DNA of 64,000 bases, from assembly GCF_036023875.1 (NCBI RefSeq), contig NZ_CP107931.1:2542001-2606000 (forward strand). Reading direction: 5' to 3'. Source of the stretch: Mycobacterium sp. NBC_00419. GTDB taxonomy: Bacteria; Actinomycetota; Actinomycetes; Mycobacteriales; Mycobacteriaceae. Shown piece after piece: positions 44,375 to 52,080 of this stretch (its first letter is position 1; each line of letters starts with the position of its first letter). The position numbers and the translations under genes are program-made. A model generated the notes under the pieces. The model was not told the DNA's origin. It searched no databases and worked only from the letters and a program-made list of their open reading frames with translations.

Positions 44375-44585
44375 GGTCAGTCCTAACTTTCTAGGCCGTG
44401 TAATTGAATAACGCTGGCTGGCCCGGCAGTTAACCAGCCCACCCCCGAAGGGCTGAGGGTACTAAACATAACTCACCTCGCCAGCAATTGCATCCCGCTT
44501 TCGCCCGCGGCGTAAAGCGCAGCCATCGACTCCCGCGCGGCAACGCCTCTTTGTCGGAGCCGGATGTTATGAACGGACTATGGGG

Positions 44586-44777
44586 ATGAACTGCCGAGAC
44601 TGTGCCGCAGGGCTCGCACACTGTCATGGCACTCTGATTCGTCATTCCCGGTATCGCGCGGAATGCACCGACGACGGCTGCGAGGCTCCGGAGCTAATTC
44701 TGCACGGGCTGGTGATTGATTGCGAGACCGTCGGCTGCGACTGCGTCCAGCAAACCCTCGAACGGGTCGCCGTCTGA
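44586..44777 (+). CDS. Small cysteine-rich protein (likely metal binding)
   Basis: 63 residues from ATG 44586 (an ATG at 44580 is also in frame). Eight Cys and four His, spaced as CxxC...CH, C...C and C...C-x-C: 'MNCRDCAAGLAHCHGTLIRH', 'CTDDGCEAPEL', 'DCETVGCDCVQQ'. Zinc or iron-sulfur binding is likely. I recall similar actinobacterial proteins but no function. It sits alone in the divergent region between the lipoprotein and the phosphatase gene. Confidence 0.7.
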   Translation: MNCRDCAAGLAHCHGTLIRHSRYRAECTDDGCEAPELILHGLVIDCETVGCDCVQQTLERVAV

Positions 44778-44787
44778 ACTGGGGCCC

Positions 44788-45474
44788 TCAGCCCATCGGA
44801 TCGGCGGACTCCAGTGCGTCCTCGACGGGATGGACGTCCGGCTCGGGGTAGAACGGCGGTTTCTTCGATCCCCACTGCACGCAGCTCCAGCGGCCGTCGG
44901 TGATGGGTGCCAGTACCACCGACTCGGTGTTGGCCAGATGGTTGTCGAGGACGAAGCTGTGCTCCACGCCGGCCAGCGTCGCCGCGGTCAGCCGGATCGC
45001 CGCGCCGTGGCTGACCACAACGATGTCCTCGTGCCAGGCGTGGTCGTCGAGGTAGCGCAGCCGCAGGTCGGTGATCACCGGCAGGTAGCGGTCGAGCACG
45101 TCGCGCGCCGTTTCCCCACCGGGCATCGCGAGGTCGAGATCGCCTTCGTGCCAGCGCTGGTAGATCGCGTTGAACTCGGCGATCGCGTCCTCGTCGTTGC
45201 GGTTCTCCAAGTCACCGGCCTGCACCTCGTGGATGCCCTCGAACTCCGCGGGGTCCACCCGCAGTTCGGCGCCGATCTCGGCGGCGGTTTGCGCCGCGCG
45301 CCGCGCGATCGAGTGGATCAGCAGGCCGGGCGGCCGCTCGCTGTCGCGGGCGAACGCACGGGCCTGGTCACGGCCGAGATCGGTGAGGTCGGCACCCGGC
45401 GGCCGGGTGTCCAGGCGACGCTCGACGTTGGCGTGGGACTGGCCGTGGCGGACCAGGATCAGACGTCCGCTCAT
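44788..45474 (-). CDS. Histidine phosphatase (phosphoglycerate-mutase family, Rv3837c type)
   Basis: 228-residue member of the histidine phosphatase superfamily. Catalytic motif 'LILVRHGQSHAN' at the N-terminus, second His in 'VVVSHGAAIR', Arg in 'IARRAAQTAAEI', Glu in 'GIHEVQAGDLENRN'. A broad phosphatase or cofactor-dependent mutase. ATG 45474 overlaps the pheA stop (ATGA), so it is translated from the pheA transcript. Confidence 0.9.
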   Translation of the reverse strand: MSGRLILVRHGQSHANVERRLDTRPPGADLTDLGRDQARAFARDSERPPGLLIHSIARRAAQTAAEIGAELRVDPAEFEGIHEVQAGDLENRNDEDAIAEFNAIYQRWHEGDLDLAMPGGETARDVLDRYLPVITDLRLRYLDDHAWHEDIVVVSHGAAIRLTAATLAGVEHSFVLDNHLANTESVVLAPITDGRWSCVQWGSKKPPFYPEPDVHPVEDALESADPMG

Positions 45475-46391
45475 GTCGCATCGCCCTGACGCAGCCGGGC
45501 CAGCCAGCGGTCGGAATCGTCGAGTTGGGGTGGCACCGCGCCGGCGGCCGACTCCGTCGGCCAGGACCCGAGAAAGCGGACACCGGCGCAGCGCCGGTGC
45601 AGAGCCTTGAGCGCCTCGGCCACCGCGCTGTCGTCGATGTGCCCGACACAGTCCAGGAAGAAGATGTAGGTACCCAGTTCGGTGCGGGTCGGCCGGGACT
45701 CGATGCGGGTCAGGTCGATGTCGCGGATTCCGAACTCGCTCATCGCCGACACCAGCGCACCCGGGGCGCTGTCGATGCGCAGAACCACCGACGTGCGGTC
45801 GGCCCCGGTGCGAGCCGGCGGTGGGCCCGGGGTGCCGACGAGGACGAACCGCGTGCGGGCGTTGGGTTCGTCGACGACGCCGTCGGCCAGAGTGGACAGA
45901 CCGAAGCGCCGGGCAGCCAGTGCGGTGCTCACACCGGCATCGGCGCGCCCGTCGGCCACGTCCTGTGCGGCGGCGGCGTTGGAGTTGGCCGGAACGATCT
46001 GCGCGCCTGGCAGGTTGTCGGCCAGCCAGCGGCGTACCTGTGCGGCGGCGACCGGGAAGGCCGCCACGGTGCGCACGCTCTCGGCGCCGACACCGTCGCC
46101 GACGACGATGCTGAACGCGACGTCGAGGGTCAGTTCGGCGTAGATCTGCAGCGGCGAACCGGCGGCGAGGCTGTCGAGGGTCGGCAGCACGCTGCCCTCG
46201 ATGGAGTTCTCGATCGGCACGCATGCGAAGTCCGCCGCGCCGGACCGGACCGCCTCCAGCGCTGCCGGTGTGCTGTCCTCGGGTTGCGGCTGCACGTCAC
46301 TGCCGCCGGGGACCACGCCGGTGGCGATCATCTTCAACAGCGCCGCTTCGGTGAACGTGCCCTCGGGACCGAGGAAGGCGATGCGCACCAC
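45471..46391 (-). CDS. pheA: Prephenate dehydratase
   Basis: 306-residue enzyme of phenylalanine synthesis converting prephenate to phenylpyruvate. The catalytic domain shows 'AFLGPEGTFTEAALL', 'ENSIEGSVLPTLDSL' and the 'NARTRFVLVG' TRF motif, and the C-terminal ACT regulatory domain shows 'GALVSAMSEFGIRDIDLTRI', 'ESRPTR' and 'YIFFLDCVGH', the Phe-sensing site. Start is GTG 46391. Monofunctional; no chorismate mutase part. Coupled to the histidine phosphatase gene. Confidence 0.95.
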   Translation of the reverse strand: MVRIAFLGPEGTFTEAALLKMIATGVVPGGSDVQPQPEDSTPAALEAVRSGAADFACVPIENSIEGSVLPTLDSLAAGSPLQIYAELTLDVAFSIVVGDGVGAESVRTVAAFPVAAAQVRRWLADNLPGAQIVPANSNAAAAQDVADGRADAGVSTALAARRFGLSTLADGVVDEPNARTRFVLVGTPGPPPARTGADRTSVVLRIDSAPGALVSAMSEFGIRDIDLTRIESRPTRTELGTYIFFLDCVGHIDDSAVAEALKALHRRCAGVRFLGSWPTESAAGAVPPQLDDSDRWLARLRQGDAT

Positions 46392-46448
46392 GTCTCAACC
46401 CTATCCGGTCACACCGCGCGTAAGCCTTGCGCCGCTCACTCGTCGAAG

Positions 46449-46467
46449 TTAACTTAGGCTTACCTCA
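46449..46467. promoter_or_regulatory. IdeR iron box upstream of the DUF2470 gene
   Basis: TTAACTTAGGCTTACCTCA matches the IdeR/DtxR consensus TTAGGTTAGGCTAACCTAA at 15 of 19 positions and lies 17 bp before the ATG at 46485. The M. tuberculosis homologue Rv3839 is known as IdeR-regulated. Expected: repression by Fe-loaded IdeR, induction in low iron. Confidence 0.85.
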
Positions 46468-46484
46468 CTAACGGAAGGTGCGCG

Positions 46485-47255
46485 ATGACCTCAGCGACGC
46501 TCTCAACACCGACCACCGCCGAACGCGTGCGTAGCGCCTGTATGCGTGCCACCGGTGCGATCCTGGCCGCCGACTCGGTACCGCCGGCTGCCGCTCCCCT
46601 GCATCATCTGATGGCCGACGGATCGTTCGCCCTGACTGTGCCCAGTGACTCGGCGATGGCCCAGGCCGCCGGCGACACCCGCAGCGACGGTGTGGCCGCC
46701 GTTCTGGAGCTCACCGACTATGCACCCCTGCCGCTTCGGGAACCGGTGCGGTCGCTGGTCTGGGTGCGCGGGCGCGTCCACCCGGTGCCGGCACACGCCG
46801 TGCGGGAGCTGGTCGACATGATCGCCGCCGAGCATCCCGACCCCGCACTGCTCGACATCGGCGCCGGGCAGAGCCTGCTGCTACTCGGGGTGGAGTCCGT
46901 CGTCGTCGCCGACGCCTCCGGCGCCGAGCCGGTCGGCATCGCCGAGCTGCTGGCCGCCCGGCCAGACCCGTTCTGCGAGTTCGAGGCGGCCTGGTTGCAG
47001 CACCTCGACAGCGACCACCCCGAGGTACTCGCCCGGCTGGCGGGCAAGCTGCCCGCGCCGTTGCGCCGCGGGCAGGTCCGTCCCCTCGGGCTGGACCGGT
47101 ACGGGGTTCGGCTGCGGGTCGAGAACGCCGACGGCGACCATGACGTGCGTCTGCCGTTTCCCGCCCCGGTGCACGATGTCGGCGGCCTGGGCCGGGCGAT
47201 CCGCGTGCTGATGGGCTGCCCGTTCGTCAACGGGCTGAGGGCGCGCCGAATCTAG
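46485..47255 (+). CDS. DUF2470-domain protein, iron-regulated (Rv3839 type)
   Basis: 256-residue cytoplasmic protein in two halves. The N-terminal ~150 residues resemble the flavin-reductase/pyridoxamine-oxidase-like split-barrel of haem-utilising proteins ('LHHLMADGSFALTVPSDSAM', 'RSLVWVRGRVHPVP'), and the C-terminal part has the DUF2470 features ('HLDSDHPEVLARLAGKL', 'LGLDRYGVRLRVENADG'), a domain found next to HugZ-type haem oxygenases. The IdeR box places it in the low-iron response. ATG 46485 with 'GGAAGG' site. No haem-binding motif can be confirmed by eye. Confidence 0.82.
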   Translation: MTSATLSTPTTAERVRSACMRATGAILAADSVPPAAAPLHHLMADGSFALTVPSDSAMAQAAGDTRSDGVAAVLELTDYAPLPLREPVRSLVWVRGRVHPVPAHAVRELVDMIAAEHPDPALLDIGAGQSLLLLGVESVVVADASGAEPVGIAELLAARPDPFCEFEAAWLQHLDSDHPEVLARLAGKLPAPLRRGQVRPLGLDRYGVRLRVENADGDHDVRLPFPAPVHDVGGLGRAIRVLMGCPFVNGLRARRI

Positions 47256-47273
47256 GGCCGCTACCGTGGCGGG

Positions 47274-48038
47274 GTGAGCGCGCCCCCCGACGAATCGGCC
47301 GAGAGCCGGCGGGGACTCACGATCGAGGTCGGCGTCATGCTCGCCGTCAGCTTCGGGGTGAGCGCGGCGATCGCCGTCCTCCAGCTCATCGACGCGGTGC
47401 TGTCAGGTCTGGCCGGACGCCGGGTGCGCCTCAACGAGAACCTGTCCCGCTACGACCTGATCAACCTGGGACTGAACCTCGCGACGATCGCCCAGCTCGT
47501 CGCCTGGGGAGCACTCGCCCTCTACCTGCTGTGGCGCGGCGGGATCTCCCCGGCCCGGCTCGGGCTCGGCAGACTGCGCTGGCGCGCCGACGTTCTCGGC
47601 GGGCTGGGCCTGGCCGCACTGATCGGCATACCGGGGCTGCTGTTCTACCTGGCGGCGCGCTGGCTGGGCATGAACGCCGACGTGGAGCCGTCGGCGCTAC
47701 ACAGCAGTTGGTGGCGGATCCCGGTACTGATCCTGGCCGCCTTCGCCAACGGATTCGCCGAAGAAGTCGTGGTTGTCGGCTATCTGATCACCCGGCTCCA
47801 GCAGCTGGGCATGACCGAGAACCGGGCGATCCTCGCCACCAGTGTGCTGCGCGGGACCTACCACCTCTACCAGGGCTTCGGCGCGGGCCTGGGCAATCTC
47901 GTGATGGGTCTGGTGTTCGGCTACACCTGGACTCGCACCGGGCGGTTGTGGCCGCTGGTGATCGCCCACGGCGTCATCGACACCGTCGCTTTCGTCGGCT
48001 ATGCCCTGCTGGCCGGCCAACTTGGCTGGTTGAAGTAA
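47274..48038 (+). CDS. CPBP-family intramembrane metalloprotease
   Basis: 254-residue membrane protease of the CPBP (CAAX protease, bacteriocin-processing) family. Motif 1 is 'GFAEEVVVVGYLITRLQ' (EExxxR-like with Arg two turns on), motif 2 'LRGTYHLYQGFGAGLGN' with His, and motif 3 'IAHGVIDTV' with His/Asp; the residues needed for activity are all there. About six to seven helices. GTG start at 47274. Follows the DUF2470 gene by 19 bp and so probably falls under the same IdeR control; target unknown. Confidence 0.85.
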   Translation: MSAPPDESAESRRGLTIEVGVMLAVSFGVSAAIAVLQLIDAVLSGLAGRRVRLNENLSRYDLINLGLNLATIAQLVAWGALALYLLWRGGISPARLGLGRLRWRADVLGGLGLAALIGIPGLLFYLAARWLGMNADVEPSALHSSWWRIPVLILAAFANGFAEEVVVVGYLITRLQQLGMTENRAILATSVLRGTYHLYQGFGAGLGNLVMGLVFGYTWTRTGRLWPLVIAHGVIDTVAFVGYALLAGQLGWLK

Positions 48039-48061
48039 TCCAGCCACGTAAATTGACACCG

Positions 48062-49333
48062 GTGAGCGACGACTGGCCGAACCGGCCTGTGCCGGATCAG
48101 CCCACCACGCCCATCCCACGGCCCGCCCCACCGCGGCCGCCGTCGCTGGGGCCACGCCGCGAGCCGCCACAGATGATCCCGCGCAACCCCGGCTATCGGG
48201 CTACCCCAGTTCCGCCCTCACCTCCCCCACCGCCACCGCGACGTCCACCGCCGCCGGCTCCCCCACCCCGGCGACCCCCGCCCCCGCCGCCACCGGTCAC
48301 CCGGCGCCCACCCCCGGCTCCGCCCACTCCCCCGAAACCCAGCCGGCCGAAGAAGAAAAAGCATTGGGGCCGAAGGATTTTCGTGACCCTCATGGTGCTG
48401 CTGCTGGCAGCGGTCACCGCGCTAGTGGGTACCGCGTTCTGGATCGACTCGACCCTGCGTCGCATTCCGGTCTTCAGTGCCTACACCGACACCGACACCG
48501 CACGGCCCGCCGCCGGCGCGGGTACCACCTGGCTGCTTGTCGGCTCCGACAGCCGCGAGGGGCTGACCCCCGAACAGCAGGCCGAGCTGACCACCGGCGG
48601 CGACCTGGGTAACGGCCGCACCGACACCATCCTGGTGGTGCACATCCCCGCACTGGGGTCGGGTGCGCCCACCACGATGGTCTCGATTCCGCGCGACTCC
48701 TACGTCGAGATCCCCGGCTATGGCCAGGACAAGATCAACGCCGCCTTCGCCGAGGGCGGGGCCGCCCTGCTGGCGCAGACCGTCGAACAGGCCACCGGGC
48801 TGCGCCTCGACCACTACGCCGAAGTCGGCTTCGGCGGCTTCGCCGGTCTGGTCGATGCCCTCGGCGGTGTGCAGGTGTGCCCGGCCGAACCAATCAGCGA
48901 CCCGCTGGCCGGAATCGAGCTGCCGCCGGGCTGCCAGACGCTGGATGGACGCAATGCGCTCGGGTACGTCCGCAGCCGGGCCACCCCGCGGGCCGACCTG
49001 GACCGGATGATCCACCAGCGCGAGTTCATGTCCGCCCTGCTGCATCGGGCCAGTAGTCCGGCGGTGTGGCTCAACCCGTGGCGCTGGTATTCGGTGCCAC
49101 ACGCCGCGGTCGCGTCACTGACCGTCGACGACGGCGAGCGCGTCTGGGATCTCGCCCGTCTGGGGTGGGCTCTGCACGGGTCGACCACCGCGCTGACGGT
49201 GCCGATCGGCGAGTTCACCGGCAACGACTCCGGTTCGGTCGTGGTGTGGGATTCCGATGCCGCACAACAGTTGTTCGACGCGCTGCGCACCGATGCGCCG
49301 ATCCCGCAGCAAGTGCTCGACGCCCAGCCCTAG
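48062..49333 (+). CDS. LCP-family (LytR-CpsA-Psr) cell-wall glycopolymer transferase
   Basis: 423-residue membrane protein that transfers lipid-linked polymers (in mycobacteria, arabinogalactan to peptidoglycan). A Pro-rich cytoplasmic N-terminus of ~95 residues ('PPPPPPRRPPPPAPPPRRPP') and a basic stretch 'KKKKHWGRRI' precede one transmembrane helix (about 105-128) and the LCP domain with 'LLVGSDSREG', 'GRTDTILVVHIP', 'MVSIPRDSYVEIPGYGQDKINAAF' (catalytic Arg and Asp) and 'LGYVRSRATPRADLDRM'. Start is GTG 48062; a longer frame is the shadow of the protease gene. It is in the Rv3840 position and longer than that gene. Third gene after the iron box. Confidence 0.9.
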   Translation: MSDDWPNRPVPDQPTTPIPRPAPPRPPSLGPRREPPQMIPRNPGYRATPVPPSPPPPPPRRPPPPAPPPRRPPPPPPPVTRRPPPAPPTPPKPSRPKKKKHWGRRIFVTLMVLLLAAVTALVGTAFWIDSTLRRIPVFSAYTDTDTARPAAGAGTTWLLVGSDSREGLTPEQQAELTTGGDLGNGRTDTILVVHIPALGSGAPTTMVSIPRDSYVEIPGYGQDKINAAFAEGGAALLAQTVEQATGLRLDHYAEVGFGGFAGLVDALGGVQVCPAEPISDPLAGIELPPGCQTLDGRNALGYVRSRATPRADLDRMIHQREFMSALLHRASSPAVWLNPWRWYSVPHAAVASLTVDDGERVWDLARLGWALHGSTTALTVPIGEFTGNDSGSVVVWDSDAAQQLFDALRTDAPIPQQVLDAQP

Positions 49334-50154
49334 TCGGGGCCCGGGACGGTCAGCCCGTTCTGCAGCCAGGCTTTCGTGCGGCCCGGGTGGTTCGTCGCGA
49401 TCCAGCCGACACCGAGGTCGCGGCAGTAGCCGACGTCCTCGTAGTGGTCGACGGTCCAGCAGTACATCGCCCGGCCTTGGGCGGCCGCCCGATCGACGAG
49501 TTCAGGATGCTCGCGAAGGGTGGCGATCGAGGGTCCGACGGCGGTGGCCCCGACGGTGGTCGCCGCACTGCCGCCGAGGTAACGCGACGTCTCACCGAGC
49601 AGCACGGTCGGCAGTAGGGGGGCCGCCCGGCGGATGCGCCATACCGCGGCGGCCGAGAACGACATCACCACCGCGCGCGACAGGTCTGCCGACAGCGGGG
49701 CAGCGATGCCGTAGCGGTGCAGCAGGGCCAGGACCTTGCTCTCCACCAGGGCGCCGTAGCGCACCGGGTGCTTGGTCTCGATGAAGAGCTTGACCGGCCG
49801 GTTCCAGTCCAGGACCAGGCGAACCAGGTCGTCGAGAGTGAGCAGGCCGGTGTCCCCGAGAGTGCCGTCAGCGCGCCAGCTGCTGTGCCACGCGCCCCAG
49901 TCCAGCCGCTTCAATTCGGCCAGCGTCATCTCGCTGACCAGTCCGCTACCGGTCGAGGTCCGGTCGACGCGGCGGTCGTGGACACAGACCAGGTGACCGT
50001 CGCGGGTCAGCCGCACATCGCACTCGACGCCGTCGGCGCCCTCCTGCAGGGCCAATTCGTAGGCCGCCAGGGTGTGCTCGGGCCGATCGGCCGACGCACC
50101 ACGGTGGGCCACCACGAAAGGGTGCCCGCCGGTGGCTCCGTCGGCCGTCGTCAT
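49330..50154 (-). CDS. glpQ1: Glycerophosphodiester phosphodiesterase GlpQ1
   Basis: 274-residue GDPD-family enzyme, same length as M. tuberculosis GlpQ1 (Rv3842c). Motifs 'PFVVAHRGASADRPEHTLAAY', 'GADGVECDVRLTRDGHLVCVHD' (HR, E-x-D and HD metal-binding/catalytic residues) and 'CWTVDHYEDVGYCRDLGVGWI' near the end. Releases glycerol-3-phosphate from glycerophosphodiesters. ATG 50154. Convergent with the LCP gene, stops overlapping. In M. tuberculosis bfrB separates it from Rv3840; here bfrB is missing. Confidence 0.94.
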   Translation of the reverse strand: MTTADGATGGHPFVVAHRGASADRPEHTLAAYELALQEGADGVECDVRLTRDGHLVCVHDRRVDRTSTGSGLVSEMTLAELKRLDWGAWHSSWRADGTLGDTGLLTLDDLVRLVLDWNRPVKLFIETKHPVRYGALVESKVLALLHRYGIAAPLSADLSRAVVMSFSAAAVWRIRRAAPLLPTVLLGETSRYLGGSAATTVGATAVGPSIATLREHPELVDRAAAQGRAMYCWTVDHYEDVGYCRDLGVGWIATNHPGRTKAWLQNGLTVPGPD

Positions 50155-50158
50155 AGGC

Positions 50159-51190
50159 CTATGCTGCCGGTTCCTGTCGGTCCGACTCAACCGCAGCGAC
50201 GGATTCGACAGGCGCCGGCTCATCATCGGCGACGATCACCCACCGGTGCAGCGGCCGCTCGACCGGCTTGCGGACGAATCCGTCGAACACCCGCCACAAC
50301 AACACGACGGTGGCCAGGCCGACCAGATAGGCGATGATCACCGTGACGGTGTTGTCAGCGATGCCCTGCGGCTCGGTCGTGAAGCTCGTCGCGATGCCGA
50401 AGATCGAGATGCCGGTGGAGAACAACCACGCGATCCACCACGCGGTGATCGGCGGGCGAAGCCGGGCGTGGGAGTCCTCGGCGTGGGCAAGTTCCAGGAC
50501 GAAGACCGGCGCCCAGACCAGATTCACGACGGGCACGAGGCAGCCGGCCCACAAGGCCCAGGCCGGGCGGGGGTCCTCCTGGCCGCGGAACTGGTACACC
50601 GCCGACCGCCGGGCGATCAGCCACGACGTCATGACGACCGCTGCCAGGATCACCGCCACGATCGCGGCGAGGCTGACCAACACACCCAGCCACAGGGCCC
50701 CACCGGCGACGAGCGGGGGCAGCAGCGAGGTGCGGTTGATCAGCAGCAGCACGTAACGAACGATGTGGACTGCGGCGGCCAGGCCGAAGATGGTGGCCAC
50801 CGAGAGCAGCGCGGCGCGGACCGTCGTGGGTGCGGGGCCACGCCGGACGGCGGTCTGCTCGGCGGGGGCCTGCGGCGTGAGCTGGTCGTACAGTCCCCAG
50901 CGCGGGATCGTGAAATAGCGCGGGGTCGGGCCCAGCGGTCGACGTCGCCGCCGAGGCGGGGGCGGCGGACCGGGACGGACGGCGATCCAGCGAAATCCGG
51001 ATGGCAGACGCGGCGTGTTGCCCTGCTGCGTCGGCGGGTGTGTCGGCGGGTGCGTCGTCGCGCGCGGATCCCAGCGCGGGTCGGGCGGACTACTCGGTGC
51101 CAGCAGCGCACCGTTGCAGCGCGGGCACCAGGCACGCTGCCGGTCCCGCACATTCCACCGCGTCCCGCATTGGGAACACACCTGAATCAC
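50159..51190 (-). CDS. DUF4328 membrane protein with N-terminal zinc finger (Rv3843c type)
   Basis: 343-residue protein. The N-terminal 28 residues hold a C-x2-C...C-x2-C ribbon ('CSQCGTRWNVRDRQRAWCPRC'), then a Pro-rich basic linker, and about five membrane helices with the DUF4328 signature ('RAAVMTSWLIARR...LWAGCLVPVVNLVWAPVFVLELAHA' and 'PPITAWWIAWLFSTGIS'). Function unknown. Start GTG 51190. Separated by 4 bp from glpQ1, so one transcript. Upstream lies the 584-bp palindrome-rich gap. Confidence 0.82.
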   Translation of the reverse strand: MIQVCSQCGTRWNVRDRQRAWCPRCNGALLAPSSPPDPRWDPRATTHPPTHPPTQQGNTPRLPSGFRWIAVRPGPPPPPRRRRRPLGPTPRYFTIPRWGLYDQLTPQAPAEQTAVRRGPAPTTVRAALLSVATIFGLAAAVHIVRYVLLLINRTSLLPPLVAGGALWLGVLVSLAAIVAVILAAVVMTSWLIARRSAVYQFRGQEDPRPAWALWAGCLVPVVNLVWAPVFVLELAHAEDSHARLRPPITAWWIAWLFSTGISIFGIATSFTTEPQGIADNTVTVIIAYLVGLATVVLLWRVFDGFVRKPVERPLHRWVIVADDEPAPVESVAAVESDRQEPAA

Positions 51191-51353
51191 CGGACCAGCC
51201 TAGCGATGACGGCGGCGCCCGGTGGTGAAGCGAGCCGTGATCGCCTCCGCTTGACCGGAGCCCCGATCTGCCTGCGGATTCCGCAGCGGATTGGCTGCCG
51301 ATTCTGGCACGCAGTGCCGCTTAGGCGGCCGCACCGCCACAGCAATCCTCCGG

Positions 51354-51453
51354 CTATCCACAGTTTCCACAGGTTTATCCACAACACCTGAGGCGGGCAT
51401 AGTGCCACTTAGCGCACTATGCGGGCGTGCGGCGGTCCGGAACTTGTGGATAA
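51354..51453. promoter_or_regulatory. Cluster of three DnaA-box-like sequences
   Basis: Two forward (one the exact E. coli consensus TTATCCACA, one with C in position 1) and one reverse (TGTGGATAA, extended TTGTGGATAA) boxes within 100 bp. The intergenic location, away from the known oriC, suggests a DnaA-titration or DnaA-regulated promoter site. Not proof of binding. Confidence 0.45.
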
Positions 51454-51697
51454 CCGAGGGGCCGTCGGGAGGTGCGATCAACAGGTTGATCATGGCCGAG
51501 CGAAATCGGTTGGTGTCCTAACCGCATGAGGACGGGCCGCGACGCGCCGCGCGACACGCCGGACGCCATTTTGGCGGTCAGCTCTTGGCAGGCAAATACC
51601 CACCGACAGGGCAGACCAATCACGGCGATTCTGCTCACCATGATCCGTATCCGACGGCACAGCGCCCGCCGGATTTTCCTCCGGCTACACGAGGGGT

Positions 51698-51703
51698 TAT
51701 GAT
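51698..51703 (+). promoter_or_regulatory. Putative -10 box of the 52-aa membrane gene
   Basis: TATGAT, a strong mycobacterial -10 hexamer, 72 bp before the ATG at 51775. No clear -35 box. Only the proximity to the small gene supports a role. Confidence 0.35.
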
Positions 51704-51774
51704 CGCGCTCACACTTGGTGCTGTGACAAATTTCACCAAGCGCGGTAGTTGAACACACAGGTCAGGACGGTTTG

Positions 51775-51933
51775 ATGGCGTCGCAATCAGTGGGGCCGCG
51801 GTCCACACCGCAGCCATCGCAGTGGTACGCATCGTCGTCGACATGCAACCGCTCGTACATGATGGCCGCGATGCGCGCTGGACTCATCGCCTTGGTCCTG
51901 CTCGGGATTCTGGCCCTGATCGTCCTGTTCTGA
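51775..51933 (+). CDS. 52-aa single-helix membrane peptide
   Basis: ATG at 51775 with an 'AGGACGG' ribosome site starts 52 codons ending in TGA at 51931-51933. The N-terminus is Ser/Pro-rich ('MASQSVGPRSTPQPSQWY') and the C-terminal half is one hydrophobic helix ('AGLIALVLLGILALIVLF') ending at the stop. That is the pattern of small tail-anchored membrane regulators. It lies between the DnaA-box region and the Rv3847-type gene. I know of no named homologue. The good ribosome site, start and helix raise it above chance. Confidence 0.6.
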   Translation: MASQSVGPRSTPQPSQWYASSSTCNRSYMMAAMRAGLIALVLLGILALIVLF

Positions 51934-52080
51934 GAACGCCGCATTCGGCCAGACAGATTCAGTTCATGCCCCGTTAGCACTCGTGTCCTCTTGCGTGCCA
52001 ACCGCACGGTGCCTCATCCTGATCCGAACCGACCCGCTGTCGTGTCGCACGAAGAAGTACTGAAGTGTCGCGGAGGCGAG

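Larger units (their letters stand above)
51191..51774. other. Gene-free stretch with DnaA-box-like sites and palindromes
   Basis: No convincing gene. It holds DnaA-box-like sequences CTATCCACA at 51354-51362, TTATCCACA at 51375-51383 and TGTGGATAA at 51445-51453, and short palindromes at 51272-51286 (CTGCGG/CCGCAG), 51306-51318 (GGCAC/GTGCC), 51397-51422 (GCATAGTGC/GCACTATGC, loop 8) and 51476-51491 (GATCAAC-AG-GTTGATC). A TATGAT box at 51698-51703 could be the promoter of the 52-aa gene. The M. tuberculosis equivalent carries insertion-type genes (Rv3844 area). Confidence 0.5.

Noticed and set aside
48193..48465. Gly-rich antisense frame opposite the Pro-rich part of the LCP gene
   Set aside because: Simply the complement of CCN-rich codons; no start signals.
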